Source of the DNA: CAIOZW01 sp049317725
GTDB taxonomy: Bacteria; Acidobacteriota; Blastocatellia; RBC074
Reading direction: 5' to 3'
Assembly: GCA_049317725.1 (NCBI GenBank)
Contig: JBMOHS010000204.1
Span: 1 to 6,631, forward strand
DNA length: 6,631 bases
The notes beneath the pieces were generated by a model, which saw only the letters and a list, made by a program, of their open reading frames with translations, did not search any database and was not told the DNA's origin. Positions within the stretch are counted from its first letter, which is position 1; each line of letters begins with the position of its first letter. Made by a program: the position numbers and the translations under genes. Of the stretch, positions 1-6,631 are shown in pieces.

Positions 1-31
1 AACCGGGCCCTCGCCGGGAGGGAAGAGGCTC

Positions 32-55
32 ACGCGAAGGCGCGAAGACGCGAAG
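32..55. repeat. Three tandem 8-bp units, RCGCGAAG
   Basis: ACGCGAAG, GCGCGAAG and ACGCGAAG follow each other without gaps, and the pattern runs on into GGGGGAGAGGC. This sits in a purine-rich stretch (about 20-82) with no credible coding frame. The unit (CTTCGCGT/CTTCGCGC read on the other strand) resembles a short repeat scattered in intergenic DNA of many GC-rich bacteria. It could be a REP-type element or a protein-binding array; nothing here decides between them. Confidence 0.6.
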
Positions 56-102
56 GGGGAGAGGCTCGGAAAGCGGAGAGGGGTGAGGCCAATCCTGGGT
101 GC

Positions 103-119
103 GCGGGCCTCCGGCCCGC
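103..119. repeat. 7-bp GC-rich inverted repeat with 3-base loop
   Basis: GCGGGCC and GGCCCGC pair perfectly around the loop TCC, giving a very stable short hairpin on either strand. There is no T-run next to it on either side, so terminator function is not supported. It lies about 90 bases beyond the helicase stop and is distinct in sequence from the hairpin at 175-197. It probably belongs to a second family of dispersed intergenic palindromes. Confidence 0.55.
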
Positions 120-174
120 ATGGTCCTCCCCAAGCTGGCTGCGAACGTTACCGAAGGGCCAATTTCGATTTGTA

Positions 175-197
175 GGGGCAACCCTTGTGGTTGCCCC
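175..197. repeat. Perfect 9-bp inverted repeat (REP-like hairpin) just after the helicase stop
   Basis: GGGGCAACC and GGTTGCCCC form a perfect nine-base-pair stem around the five-base loop CTTGT. The element begins 11 bases beyond the helicase stop codon. On the minus strand the stem is followed by TACAAATCGAAATTGG, which has no run of U, so it is not a classical rho-independent terminator. It could still stabilise the 3' end of the transcript. The unit TAGGGGCAACCCTTGTGGTTGCCCC looks like a dispersed palindromic repeat known from several environmental bacterial genomes; that identification is from memory. Confidence 0.7.
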
Positions 198-208
198 ATC
201 TCTCCTCC

Positions 209-3200
209 TCAAAGAACCTTAAGAAACTCGGCAATGACGGCGACGGTTCCTTCGTCCTCGACGGTGAGGACGATTGGATCGAACTCCGCGTTGAGTGGGT
301 GGAGCGTCACCTTGACGTGTCGCCAAGTGCCATCCTCGCTGACCGATTTTTCGCTCTGATAGCGTTTGACGGTGTAGCGTTGACCGGTCTCCGGATCGGC
401 CCCATCCCGAAGCTGGACGAGCAGATTCCGCCCCTGCCTCGTGCCCTGGACGGGTGCCGCAAAGAGGCAGTAGGAGCCATCCGGAATCAGCGGCTCCATC
501 GACCTGCCGACGACCTGCGCGACAAACATCCCGGGGCGCAGTATGCGACCAACATCGATCGCAGCCCAATTCTCCCATTCCGAGCCCTCGGGGATCTGCT
601 GTGGATCGCTGAAGGCACCGGCGGCCGCCTGGAGCGGGATCACCGGCACGCAGGTGACATAGCGTTCTTCGGGACGAGGTTGGACAAGGCGCAGCGCGGC
701 CCGTCCACTCGAAGACACGACCGGCGCGTCGAACCAGTTGGGATCGGTACGCAGCCGCTCCTTCAATCCCGGATTGCCCAGATAGCCCGCCAGCTTGCGG
801 AAGTGTCGAGTCATTGCCCCCTGGTCGGAAAGGTCACTGACGGCGATCTCGACGACTTCATAGCCATTGTTGCGCAGCCAGTCGCGAATCCGCCGGTCCT
901 GCTCGGCCGTAGCCGGATTGCCGTGCAGGTGCTGGCTCAGCCCGTCGAGGTAGATGCACACGCCTTCGTCCGCGGCTTGGTCGACCGTGCGATAGATGAC
1001 ATCGGGTGTCGTCGTCCCGACGGCTCGATCGAGTCGCAGTTGCTCTCCACGGATCCCCTCCTCGAAGCCCGCCACTAGCAGCAGATGGCGCAGCCGTCGC
1101 TCCGCCTCATTGACGGGGTAGGTACCTTCCGTTGGCGCCTGGGACGGCTGCTTGGCCGGGATCTCGTGTGTAAAAGCGAGACGATCGCCCCAGGCAGTCA
1201 GTCTTTCGAGCGCGAGGTGGCGGTCGAGATGCTGATGGTAGAAGCCATTGCGGAAGGTCTGCAGGCAGTCGATGCAGGAAGTATCACAGGCGGCCGGGCA
1301 TCCATCGACGATCGCCTTCGCCGCCGCCACGATCTCGGGAAACCGCTCGACGAGCTGATTGAGCAGGCCTGATCCACCCGGCATCGGGTCCCAGAGTACC
1401 GCGTCAACCTCGTCGCGGTCGACGTGGCCGATCACCAGGACTTGCAGATCCTCGATCGTCATGTCGAGCACCTGCGCCGCCGCCACGCGGATGACCTCCA
1501 GCACGCTGAAGGCCGTCTTCTGATCCGGACAGCCGGGCAGGCTCAGTGCGTCGGCGACCACATCGGCGTAAAACCCTGTCGGCAGCACCTTGCGGCCGCA
1601 GTGTTCCTCGTGCGTCTCCTCGAATTTTTGCCGTTGCCTGTCAGAGGAGAGCGGCGAGACACTCTGGCCGCAGACCGTGCAGACGGGATAGCCGAAGCGG
1701 GCCGCGCTCTTGATCGCACGGGTCGCACCAACATTGACAAGCCGGAAGCGAACACCGTGACGCAGTTGCGCCGGCTGTTCTCCCCAGCCGAAGGCGCGCC
1801 CACCGTTGTGCTGCTCGCGCTCAAGTCCGAAGACGGCGACCGGCAGTTGGAAGCGCAGCTCCTCGTCGTCGGAGATGTGCGATTGGTGGAGGAGGTCGAC
1901 GTCACAGACGGCGATCGCCTGCACCCGCTGCGCACCCAGTCCGGAGGCCGTCGCCGTCTGGTTGGTCTGCTTGACTGCCTGTCGCTCGACATCTACATCG
2001 AAGACCGGCATTTCAGCGGTCTCTTCGTCGGCGTCGCGGTGGAAACGCCGTGCAACGAAGCGGTGGCCATTGGCGTAGATCAGATTGCCGGGAACATATT
2101 CGCGCAACGCAGTACTCGGCGGACGCGGCAGCGCAAAGTCCATCGCGCCCGAGTGCCAGAACGGGATCTCGGCGGTCCCGAGTACCGAACCAACCTCGAG
2201 CCCATAGCCCGGCAGGAAGCCCTCGGCGGCGAGCACCCCGAAGGTGTTGACATCATCGTAGCCTTCGGCCTCGCGGCGGCCACGCTTGGCTGTGCCCTTG
2301 AGCCGCTTGACCAAGGCATCGCAGCGCCGGAAGAGCAGGTCGTCATCACGTCCCAGCGTCCCCTGTTTTTCACGCACCTCATTCAGCCGTCTGATCTGGT
2401 CGAGTGCCCAGTGCAGGCGACGGTTGAGCCGGCTGAGCACCTCTTCGAGTCCGTCGACCATCGTCGTCAGATGGCGGCGCAACGCCGCGGGCGTCACCGC
2501 CTCGGCATCCGCCGTCGGCCAGCCCTGCCGGAATGCGCCTTCGACATAGCGGCAGAGGTCGTCGAGATTGGCCTCGATCAACTGCCGCAGCGGCGTGAGG
2601 TCGAAGCGTGTCGTCCGCAACTCCGACCCATTGAAGAGGTACGCGGCCACACGATCCGGCAGACAAGTCTTGAGCACGCCATCGATGGCCCGGCGCTCGG
2701 CCTCGGTCCGTGCCGCGTCGCGGGTGTACTGGTGCAGCCGGGTGATCGCAGTGGCGTGGACGTGCTTGCCGACCATCAGCTCGTTGCGAAGGTTGAAGGC
2801 TGGGGGATCGACGCGGCCAGCCAGCAGCTTGAGCGGGTCGTTGAAGTAGGCTCGATCGTGCGAGACCGGACGGCAGTAGGTGATATCGACCGCCATGCGG
2901 TGTCGTCGCCCGGCTCGGCCAGCACGCTGCCAGTAGTTGGCCGGAAGCGGCGGCACATTGCGCATCAGCACCGCGTCGAGCTGGCCGATGTCGACACCCA
3001 GCTCCAGCGTCTGGGTGCAGACGAAGGTGTTGATGGCGTCACTTTCGCCCTTGAACAGATTCTCGAGCCGCTCACGCTCATCGTGTGGAACCATTGCCGT
3101 GTGCTCTTCGGGCCGCAGCATCGAGTAGCCCTGATCGAGCAACTGCAGGTCATAGCTGTCCGGATCTTCGCGCACGAATTCGAGTGTTCCAGTGCAACGC

Positions 3201-6136
3201 CACGCCAGGCAGGCGTGATGCGGCGTGCGGCGAGTGCTGCGCCGCCGGCAACTGGCACAGCGCCAGACACCGTGATTCGACTGGAGTCGCAGCTTGTCGG
3301 CGTCAACCTGGTAGAGACCGGTTGCGCCGGACACCGGATTCCCCTTGGGCCCCTTCAGCGTCACCGGGCGCAGCAGCTTGCGCTCGACCAGGAACTGGAA
3401 GAGCCGTTCAAGGAAGGCCTCGATCTGATCATTGGCGACGCCCCACTTCTTCGCCACCTGCTTGAGGGGCGTCTCGCCACGCTCACTGAACCACTGCGTG
3501 ATCAATTCGGCCTTCTCCGCCGGATCACGCCGCAGCTTCGTGCCGTTGGGCCCGCTGAGTTGCGGCAGGTAGCCCTGCTGAATCTCGTGATCACCATCCT
3601 GCCAGTACCGGCTGAAGATCTCCCGCTCGGGATCCCACAGCACCCGCTTGCGCCGCAGGTAGTCAAGGACGCTCGCCAGGCCATCGCGCAGATCCTCCGG
3701 CGGCATGCCCAGCTCAACCGCCGTCCGCTGGATCCAGGGCAGGCTGGTCTCAAGCCCTTCGTACTCAACCTTGAGGCGCCCCCACGGCTCAAGGCCGATC
3801 GCCTGCCGGGACGAGAGCGTCACTTCACGCAGCACTTGGATCCGCAGGAACTTTCGCCGCTCCTGCTCGTGCCGCCCGCCGCTGCCCTCCTTGCGCTGTA
3901 CCTGCCAGACCTCTGGAACCAGGGCCCGCGAAAGCGATTCATCCCCTTCGAGCTGGTCGTCGACATACCGCGCCAAGTCCCCCACGGAGAGCGGTCCACT
4001 CTGGAGCCCCTCCGCCATCAGCGCCCGCAGCCGAAAGCGCCGCGCGTGATCCTTCATCCAGCCGGCCTGGAACGCCGCATCCTGTCGATTGTCGCAGAAG
4101 ACCAGCAGGCGTGGCCGCTCGGAGTGGTGCACCATGTCCTGCGCCAGGACGTGGACATCGGCAACGTTGGTCGCCCGTACCGGACGCGCCGGCTCGCGGA
4201 AGTAGTTGCCAATGCTCTTCCCCGTCGTTCTGCACGAGAGACAACTGGTCAGGTAGCCCGGGTTTTTCTTATCCTGGCGCACCGCATACAGCCCAGCCAT
4301 CTCACCCGCTGCACCGCAGCTATGGCAGCGGTGGGCCTCTGCCGGATGCCCCGCCCCACAACTCCGACAGAAATGGAGCCGGGCGGTCCGCTCATGGTCG
4401 TCCAGTTCGTTCTCCGTGTCCGCATCATCGCCGCTGTCGCCAATGATGCGATCGAGCAGCACCACCCGCCGGCCACCCTGCGCCTCGGCCAGCGGCTCCC
4501 AGAATGAGCCTGTCCCCGAAGCCTCACCTCCACCCGGACGCCTCCCTGTATACTCGAAGTCCTTGAGAAAGGTGACAAAGTAATGCTGACCGCAGGTCGT
4601 GCAGGTCGTGACCGGGAAATGCGCGTGACGCGCTCCCTCCTCGCTCCCGTGCAGCTCGTCCTCCGCCGCCAGCCAGAGCTTCGGCCCGCCCTCACCGGCC
4701 GGGAATGTCACCACCGCACCACTGATCCCCCGCACGAAGGCGTGAACCACCGGTCGCAGCAGCGGGCGGTTGGCCCGTCGTGCTGCCGCCCCAAGCGTGA
4801 GCCACGCCAGCACCTCCTCCTCACTCACGGGACGCCCAAGGCTCTCCTGCAATCGTTGCGGCAGTTCACCCAGCGCCGTCGGTGTTGCCAGCAGCTCGGC
4901 GAGTTGCCAAGCGATCTCATTGCCGGAGAGGGCACTGTAAAGTGCCTCTGTCCACTCACCGTCTGGCAGTGCCGTCCCGGCGAGCTTCCCGTAGACGGCG
5001 CGTACCCGCGCTCCACTCGTCTCCTCAACTGCGGCCACCGCCTCGGCCAGCAGCCTCGCCGGCTCCTCCACGGGCGCCGGCGGGACGTCGCGCGTCGCCG
5101 CCCAGACCTCCCGCTCGTAGGCCTCACCAACTGTCGTCACCGCACTGGCCTCGACCCCGAAGAATCGCGAGGCGAACTGACGCGCTGCGTGCGGATTCCC
5201 CTTGTCGACGATCGTCGCCGAGGTGGCAATGCAGACCGTCTCCTGCGCCCCACGCCCGCAGAAAGCCCGCAATCGGCGGATCAGGCAGGCCGTCTCCGCC
5301 CCCTGCGCTCCGGTGAAGGTGTGGGCCTCGTCAAAGACCAGGAAGTCCAGCCTTGCCCCGGCAAACAGCTCGACATCCCGCTGCCGCGTCAGCAACAGCT
5401 CGAGCTGCTTGACGTTCGTCAGCAGGATGCGCGGCTGCCCACCCGGACGGCGCATCGCCTCGCGCGAGCAGACCTCCTCCGCCGGATAGACCGTTTCACT
5501 CCTCCGCTCATCCCGCACCTCCCGCAGCCGCGCCTCATAATCGGCGCGTGACGCCCCCTTCGGGAGCCGGATGCCGGCCACCTCCGCCTCCTTCTCCGGC
5601 GTCTTCCCGACATACATCCCGAAGCTGATGCCCGTCCCCGCCAGCAACCCACGCAGCCGGCCAAGCTGATCTTCCGCCAACGCGTTCATCGGATAGACGA
5701 TCACCGCCGAGATCCCCGGCGCCGCCTGCTCGTCGCGCAGGCTGAGGCACTTGCTGACAATCGGATAGAGGAAACACTCCGACTTGCCCGACCCCGTCCC
5801 GGTCGAGACCAGCGTCGTGCGCCCGCCGCTGATCGCCCGAATCGCCTCCTCCTGGTGACCGTAGACGTGGGTGATCTCCAGCGGGATGCGCTGTCGCATG
5901 TGCGGGTGGAATACCCCCTCGGCAATCAGCTCATCGACCGCCGCCCCGCGCCGGAACGGACGCGAGACGCTGACAAATGGCCCCTTCAAGAGCGGGGATT
6001 GCCGTGTCGCGTCCAGTGAGAGCAGCCGCCGCATCTGCGCCAGCAAGCCCTCATCCGCGAACGGATAGGCCGTCAACTGGTAGCGCAGGAAGCTGCGGAC
6101 GATCTTCTCCGTGAAGACAATCGGGTTCAGTGCCAT
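209..6136 (-). CDS. Giant DEAD/DEAH-box helicase with DUF1998/MZB, Vsr-like nuclease and C-terminal LexA/S24 peptidase domains
   Basis: A 1975-residue multidomain protein, probably an ATP-driven DNA translocase or helicase of a defence or DNA-repair system. Lobe 1 holds motif I STGTGSGKS (111-119), motif Ia VYPMNALAEDQ (147-157), DEAH (269-272) and SAT (306-308). CxxC pairs follow at C512/515, C590/593, C604/607 and C632/635. Next come LLVFCDNRQDAAFQAG (677-692), typical of DUF1998 helicases, a helical and winged-helix-like insert (about 870-930) and C960/963/976/981. Lobe 2 has motif V TLELGVDIGQLDAV (1043-1056) and motif VI QRAGRAGRR (1070-1078). A further CxxC is at 1486/1489, and the MZB cysteines are C1613/1617/1621/1624. 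Residues about 1674-1783 resemble a Vsr/DUF559-like nuclease (E1679, PD at 1711-1712, IYLDG at 1728-1732, H1736, D1747). Residues about 1826-1975 are an S24 peptidase (Ala1839-Gly1840 site, Ser1879, Lys1924). The ATG at 6136 follows GAGGAA at good spacing. It far exceeds plain MrfA-type helicases (about 750 residues) and is nearer DruE or a DrmA-DrmB fusion in size. Helicase and S24 calls are near certain; the nuclease is inferred; the system identity is open. Confidence 0.95.
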   Translation of the reverse strand: MALNPIVFTEKIVRSFLRYQLTAYPFADEGLLAQMRRLLSLDATRQSPLLKGPFVSVSRPFRRGAAVDELIAEGVFHPHMRQRIPLEITHVYGHQEEAIRAISGGRTTLVSTGTGSGKSECFLYPIVSKCLSLRDEQAAPGISAVIVYPMNALAEDQLGRLRGLLAGTGISFGMYVGKTPEKEAEVAGIRLPKGASRADYEARLREVRDERRSETVYPAEEVCSREAMRRPGGQPRILLTNVKQLELLLTRQRDVELFAGARLDFLVFDEAHTFTGAQGAETACLIRRLRAFCGRGAQETVCIATSATIVDKGNPHAARQFASRFFGVEASAVTTVGEAYEREVWAATRDVPPAPVEEPARLLAEAVAAVEETSGARVRAVYGKLAGTALPDGEWTEALYSALSGNEIAWQLAELLATPTALGELPQRLQESLGRPVSEEEVLAWLTLGAAARRANRPLLRPVVHAFVRGISGAVVTFPAGEGGPKLWLAAEDELHGSEEGARHAHFPVTTCTTCGQHYFVTFLKDFEYTGRRPGGGEASGTGSFWEPLAEAQGGRRVVLLDRIIGDSGDDADTENELDDHERTARLHFCRSCGAGHPAEAHRCHSCGAAGEMAGLYAVRQDKKNPGYLTSCLSCRTTGKSIGNYFREPARPVRATNVADVHVLAQDMVHHSERPRLLVFCDNRQDAAFQAGWMKDHARRFRLRALMAEGLQSGPLSVGDLARYVDDQLEGDESLSRALVPEVWQVQRKEGSGGRHEQERRKFLRIQVLREVTLSSRQAIGLEPWGRLKVEYEGLETSLPWIQRTAVELGMPPEDLRDGLASVLDYLRRKRVLWDPEREIFSRYWQDGDHEIQQGYLPQLSGPNGTKLRRDPAEKAELITQWFSERGETPLKQVAKKWGVANDQIEAFLERLFQFLVERKLLRPVTLKGPKGNPVSGATGLYQVDADKLRLQSNHGVWRCASCRRRSTRRTPHHACLAWRCTGTLEFVREDPDSYDLQLLDQGYSMLRPEEHTAMVPHDERERLENLFKGESDAINTFVCTQTLELGVDIGQLDAVLMRNVPPLPANYWQRAGRAGRRHRMAVDITYCRPVSHDRAYFNDPLKLLAGRVDPPAFNLRNELMVGKHVHATAITRLHQYTRDAARTEAERRAIDGVLKTCLPDRVAAYLFNGSELRTTRFDLTPLRQLIEANLDDLCRYVEGAFRQGWPTADAEAVTPAALRRHLTTMVDGLEEVLSRLNRRLHWALDQIRRLNEVREKQGTLGRDDDLLFRRCDALVKRLKGTAKRGRREAEGYDDVNTFGVLAAEGFLPGYGLEVGSVLGTAEIPFWHSGAMDFALPRPPSTALREYVPGNLIYANGHRFVARRFHRDADEETAEMPVFDVDVERQAVKQTNQTATASGLGAQRVQAIAVCDVDLLHQSHISDDEELRFQLPVAVFGLEREQHNGGRAFGWGEQPAQLRHGVRFRLVNVGATRAIKSAARFGYPVCTVCGQSVSPLSSDRQRQKFEETHEEHCGRKVLPTGFYADVVADALSLPGCPDQKTAFSVLEVIRVAAAQVLDMTIEDLQVLVIGHVDRDEVDAVLWDPMPGGSGLLNQLVERFPEIVAAAKAIVDGCPAACDTSCIDCLQTFRNGFYHQHLDRHLALERLTAWGDRLAFTHEIPAKQPSQAPTEGTYPVNEAERRLRHLLLVAGFEEGIRGEQLRLDRAVGTTTPDVIYRTVDQAADEGVCIYLDGLSQHLHGNPATAEQDRRIRDWLRNNGYEVVEIAVSDLSDQGAMTRHFRKLAGYLGNPGLKERLRTDPNWFDAPVVSSSGRAALRLVQPRPEERYVTCVPVIPLQAAAGAFSDPQQIPEGSEWENWAAIDVGRILRPGMFVAQVVGRSMEPLIPDGSYCLFAAPVQGTRQGRNLLVQLRDGADPETGQRYTVKRYQSEKSVSEDGTWRHVKVTLHPLNAEFDPIVLTVEDEGTVAVIAEFLKVL

Positions 6137-6141
6137 GGCCG

Positions 6142-6147
6142 TTCCTC
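6142..6147 (-). promoter_or_regulatory. Ribosome binding site of the helicase gene, overlapping the upstream stop codon
   Basis: On the minus strand the upstream gene ends TGAGGAACGGCC and is followed directly by the helicase ATG. The purine run GAGGAA starts inside the TGA stop codon and lies six bases before the ATG. This fixes 6136 as the start. It also implies translational coupling: ribosomes that finish the upstream gene sit on the start region of the helicase. No separate promoter is visible between the two genes, since only nine bases separate them. Confidence 0.8.
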
Positions 6148-6631
6148 AATCGAAAAGGGTCTTCTGCTCGTTGCCATCCTCGAACAGTCGGATCTGTCTG
6201 CCGTCGTGCCCGGGGTGTGGAGCTGGTGGTTCGACGGAAACAGGCGTTGTGCCGTTACCCTCGATCTCGGCCAGCAGCTTCTGGTAGCCCGCCTCGCCCA
6301 GCAGGTTCCGCGCGTGCAGGTGGCACTCGCGCCACGACTCTTCGGCCGTCTGTGCCAGCTGCCAGTCGTAGAAGCGCGGGCCCAGCCGGCTGGCGACGGG
6401 CTGATGGTGTTGGGCGCGCTCGTCGTGGCCCAGGCCGTAGTCGGCGAGGCGCAGCGTTTCGGGCAGCAGCCAGCCTTCGCCGTCGTTCTGCGCGAGGAAG
6501 GCGGCAATGCCGGCGTCGCGGTCGCCCCCGTGCTCGCGGATCTTCTCTTCGAGGTCGTGAAAGGCGATGAGGGTGAGGACGGTGTGGCGTAGCTCAGGGT
6601 CTTTGTCTTTGTCGACACGCCAGAAGCCTTT
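6146..6631 (-). CDS. C-terminal part of a large protein, probably a defence-associated DNA methylase (5' end outside window)
   Basis: This is the last 161 codons of a gene that enters from the right edge and ends with TGA at 6146-6148. The frame is chosen on composition: it gives a balanced protein beginning KGFWRVDKDKDPELRHTV. The competing, slightly longer open frame starting near 6618 gives an implausible Ser/Arg/Thr/Pro-rich product. Visible features are a charged, partly helical region (residues 1-125 of the fragment) with the stretches LIAFHDLEEKI, GWLLPETLRLADYGLGHD, PRFYDWQLAQ and ESWRECHLHARNLLG. A Pro/Gly-rich linker and a polar tail follow. The tail holds QIRLF (146-150) and QKTLF (156-160), both resembling bacterial sliding-clamp-binding motifs. 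From memory of similar proteins I infer the C-terminus of a large Eco57I-like adenine methylase found beside DUF1998 helicases. No methylase motif (NPPY, FxGxG) lies in the window, so the function is tentative. It is nine bases upstream of the helicase gene, so the two are probably co-transcribed. Confidence 0.8.
   Translation of the reverse strand, partial: KGFWRVDKDKDPELRHTVLTLIAFHDLEEKIREHGGDRDAGIAAFLAQNDGEGWLLPETLRLADYGLGHDERAQHHQPVASRLGPRFYDWQLAQTAEESWRECHLHARNLLGEAGYQKLLAEIEGNGTTPVSVEPPAPHPGHDGRQIRLFEDGNEQKTLFD

Noticed and set aside
175..197. Rho-independent terminator for the helicase operon
   Set aside because: The stem is strong, but the minus-strand sequence after it (TACAAATCG) has no U-run, so only a REP-like hairpin is claimed.
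1..199. Minus-strand frame from ATG at 197-199, open for 66 codons to the left edge
   Set aside because: It has a good Shine-Dalgarno sequence, but the reading runs through all three repeat elements and yields a Pro/Arg-rich product with no normal protein character. It is most likely fortuitous.
1..208. CRISPR array or attachment site in the 3' flank
   Set aside because: The tandem units are only 8 bp with no spacers, and no tRNA gene or direct-repeat pair flanking an insertion is visible.
185..1078. 297-codon open frame on the plus strand
   Set aside because: It is antisense to the nuclease and S24 domains, has no recognisable domain, and its start lies inside the hairpin repeat.
1424..4507. 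1027-codon open frame on the plus strand
   Set aside because: It lies wholly antisense to the helicase, whose motifs are unmistakable. Its product shows no recognisable domain and is rich in Arg, Leu and Gln. GC-rich codon bias on one strand often leaves such frames open on the other.
4583..5551. 322-codon open frame on the plus strand
   Set aside because: It is an antisense shadow of helicase lobe 1, Arg-rich, with no recognisable motif.
6127..6618. 163-codon minus-strand frame overlapping the helicase start
   Set aside because: The product is Ser/Arg/Thr/Pro-rich, as expected of an out-of-frame reading. The alternative frame ending at 6146 gives a plausible protein and a coupled junction.

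Overview
The window is about 6.6 kb of GC-rich bacterial DNA. All convincing coding sequence is on the minus strand. Codon usage is strongly GC-biased, and because of that long open frames also appear on the opposite strand. The dispersed-repeat style of the 3' flank fits a high-GC proteobacterium, perhaps an environmental gammaproteobacterium, but nothing here fixes the taxonomy.

Layout, in the direction of transcription (right to left). From 6631 to 6146 lies the last 161 codons of a large protein whose start is outside the window. Its sequence looks like the C-terminus of a big defence-associated DNA methylase (Eco57I-like), although the catalytic part is not visible. It ends in a flexible tail with two sliding-clamp-binding-like motifs. 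Nine bases later, behind a Shine-Dalgarno sequence that overlaps the stop codon, starts a single 1975-residue protein (6136 to 209) that fills almost the whole window. It is a DEAD/DEAH-box superfamily 2 helicase of the DUF1998/MZB group. It carries several cysteine clusters, a probable Vsr/DUF559-like PD-(D/E)XK nuclease domain and, at its C-terminus, a complete-looking LexA/S24 self-cleaving peptidase domain. From 208 to 1 is non-coding DNA with three separate repeat or palindrome elements.

The two genes form a tight two-cistron segment. A putative methylase followed by a very large DUF1998 helicase resembles anti-phage systems such as DISARM (DrmMI-DrmA-DrmB) and Druantia (DruE), with DrmA-like and DrmB-like functions fused in one chain. 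The exact system cannot be named from this window. The most striking feature is the combination of helicase, nuclease and LexA-type autoprotease in one polypeptide. It suggests an effector or repair machine whose activity or stability could be switched by RecA-stimulated self-cleavage.
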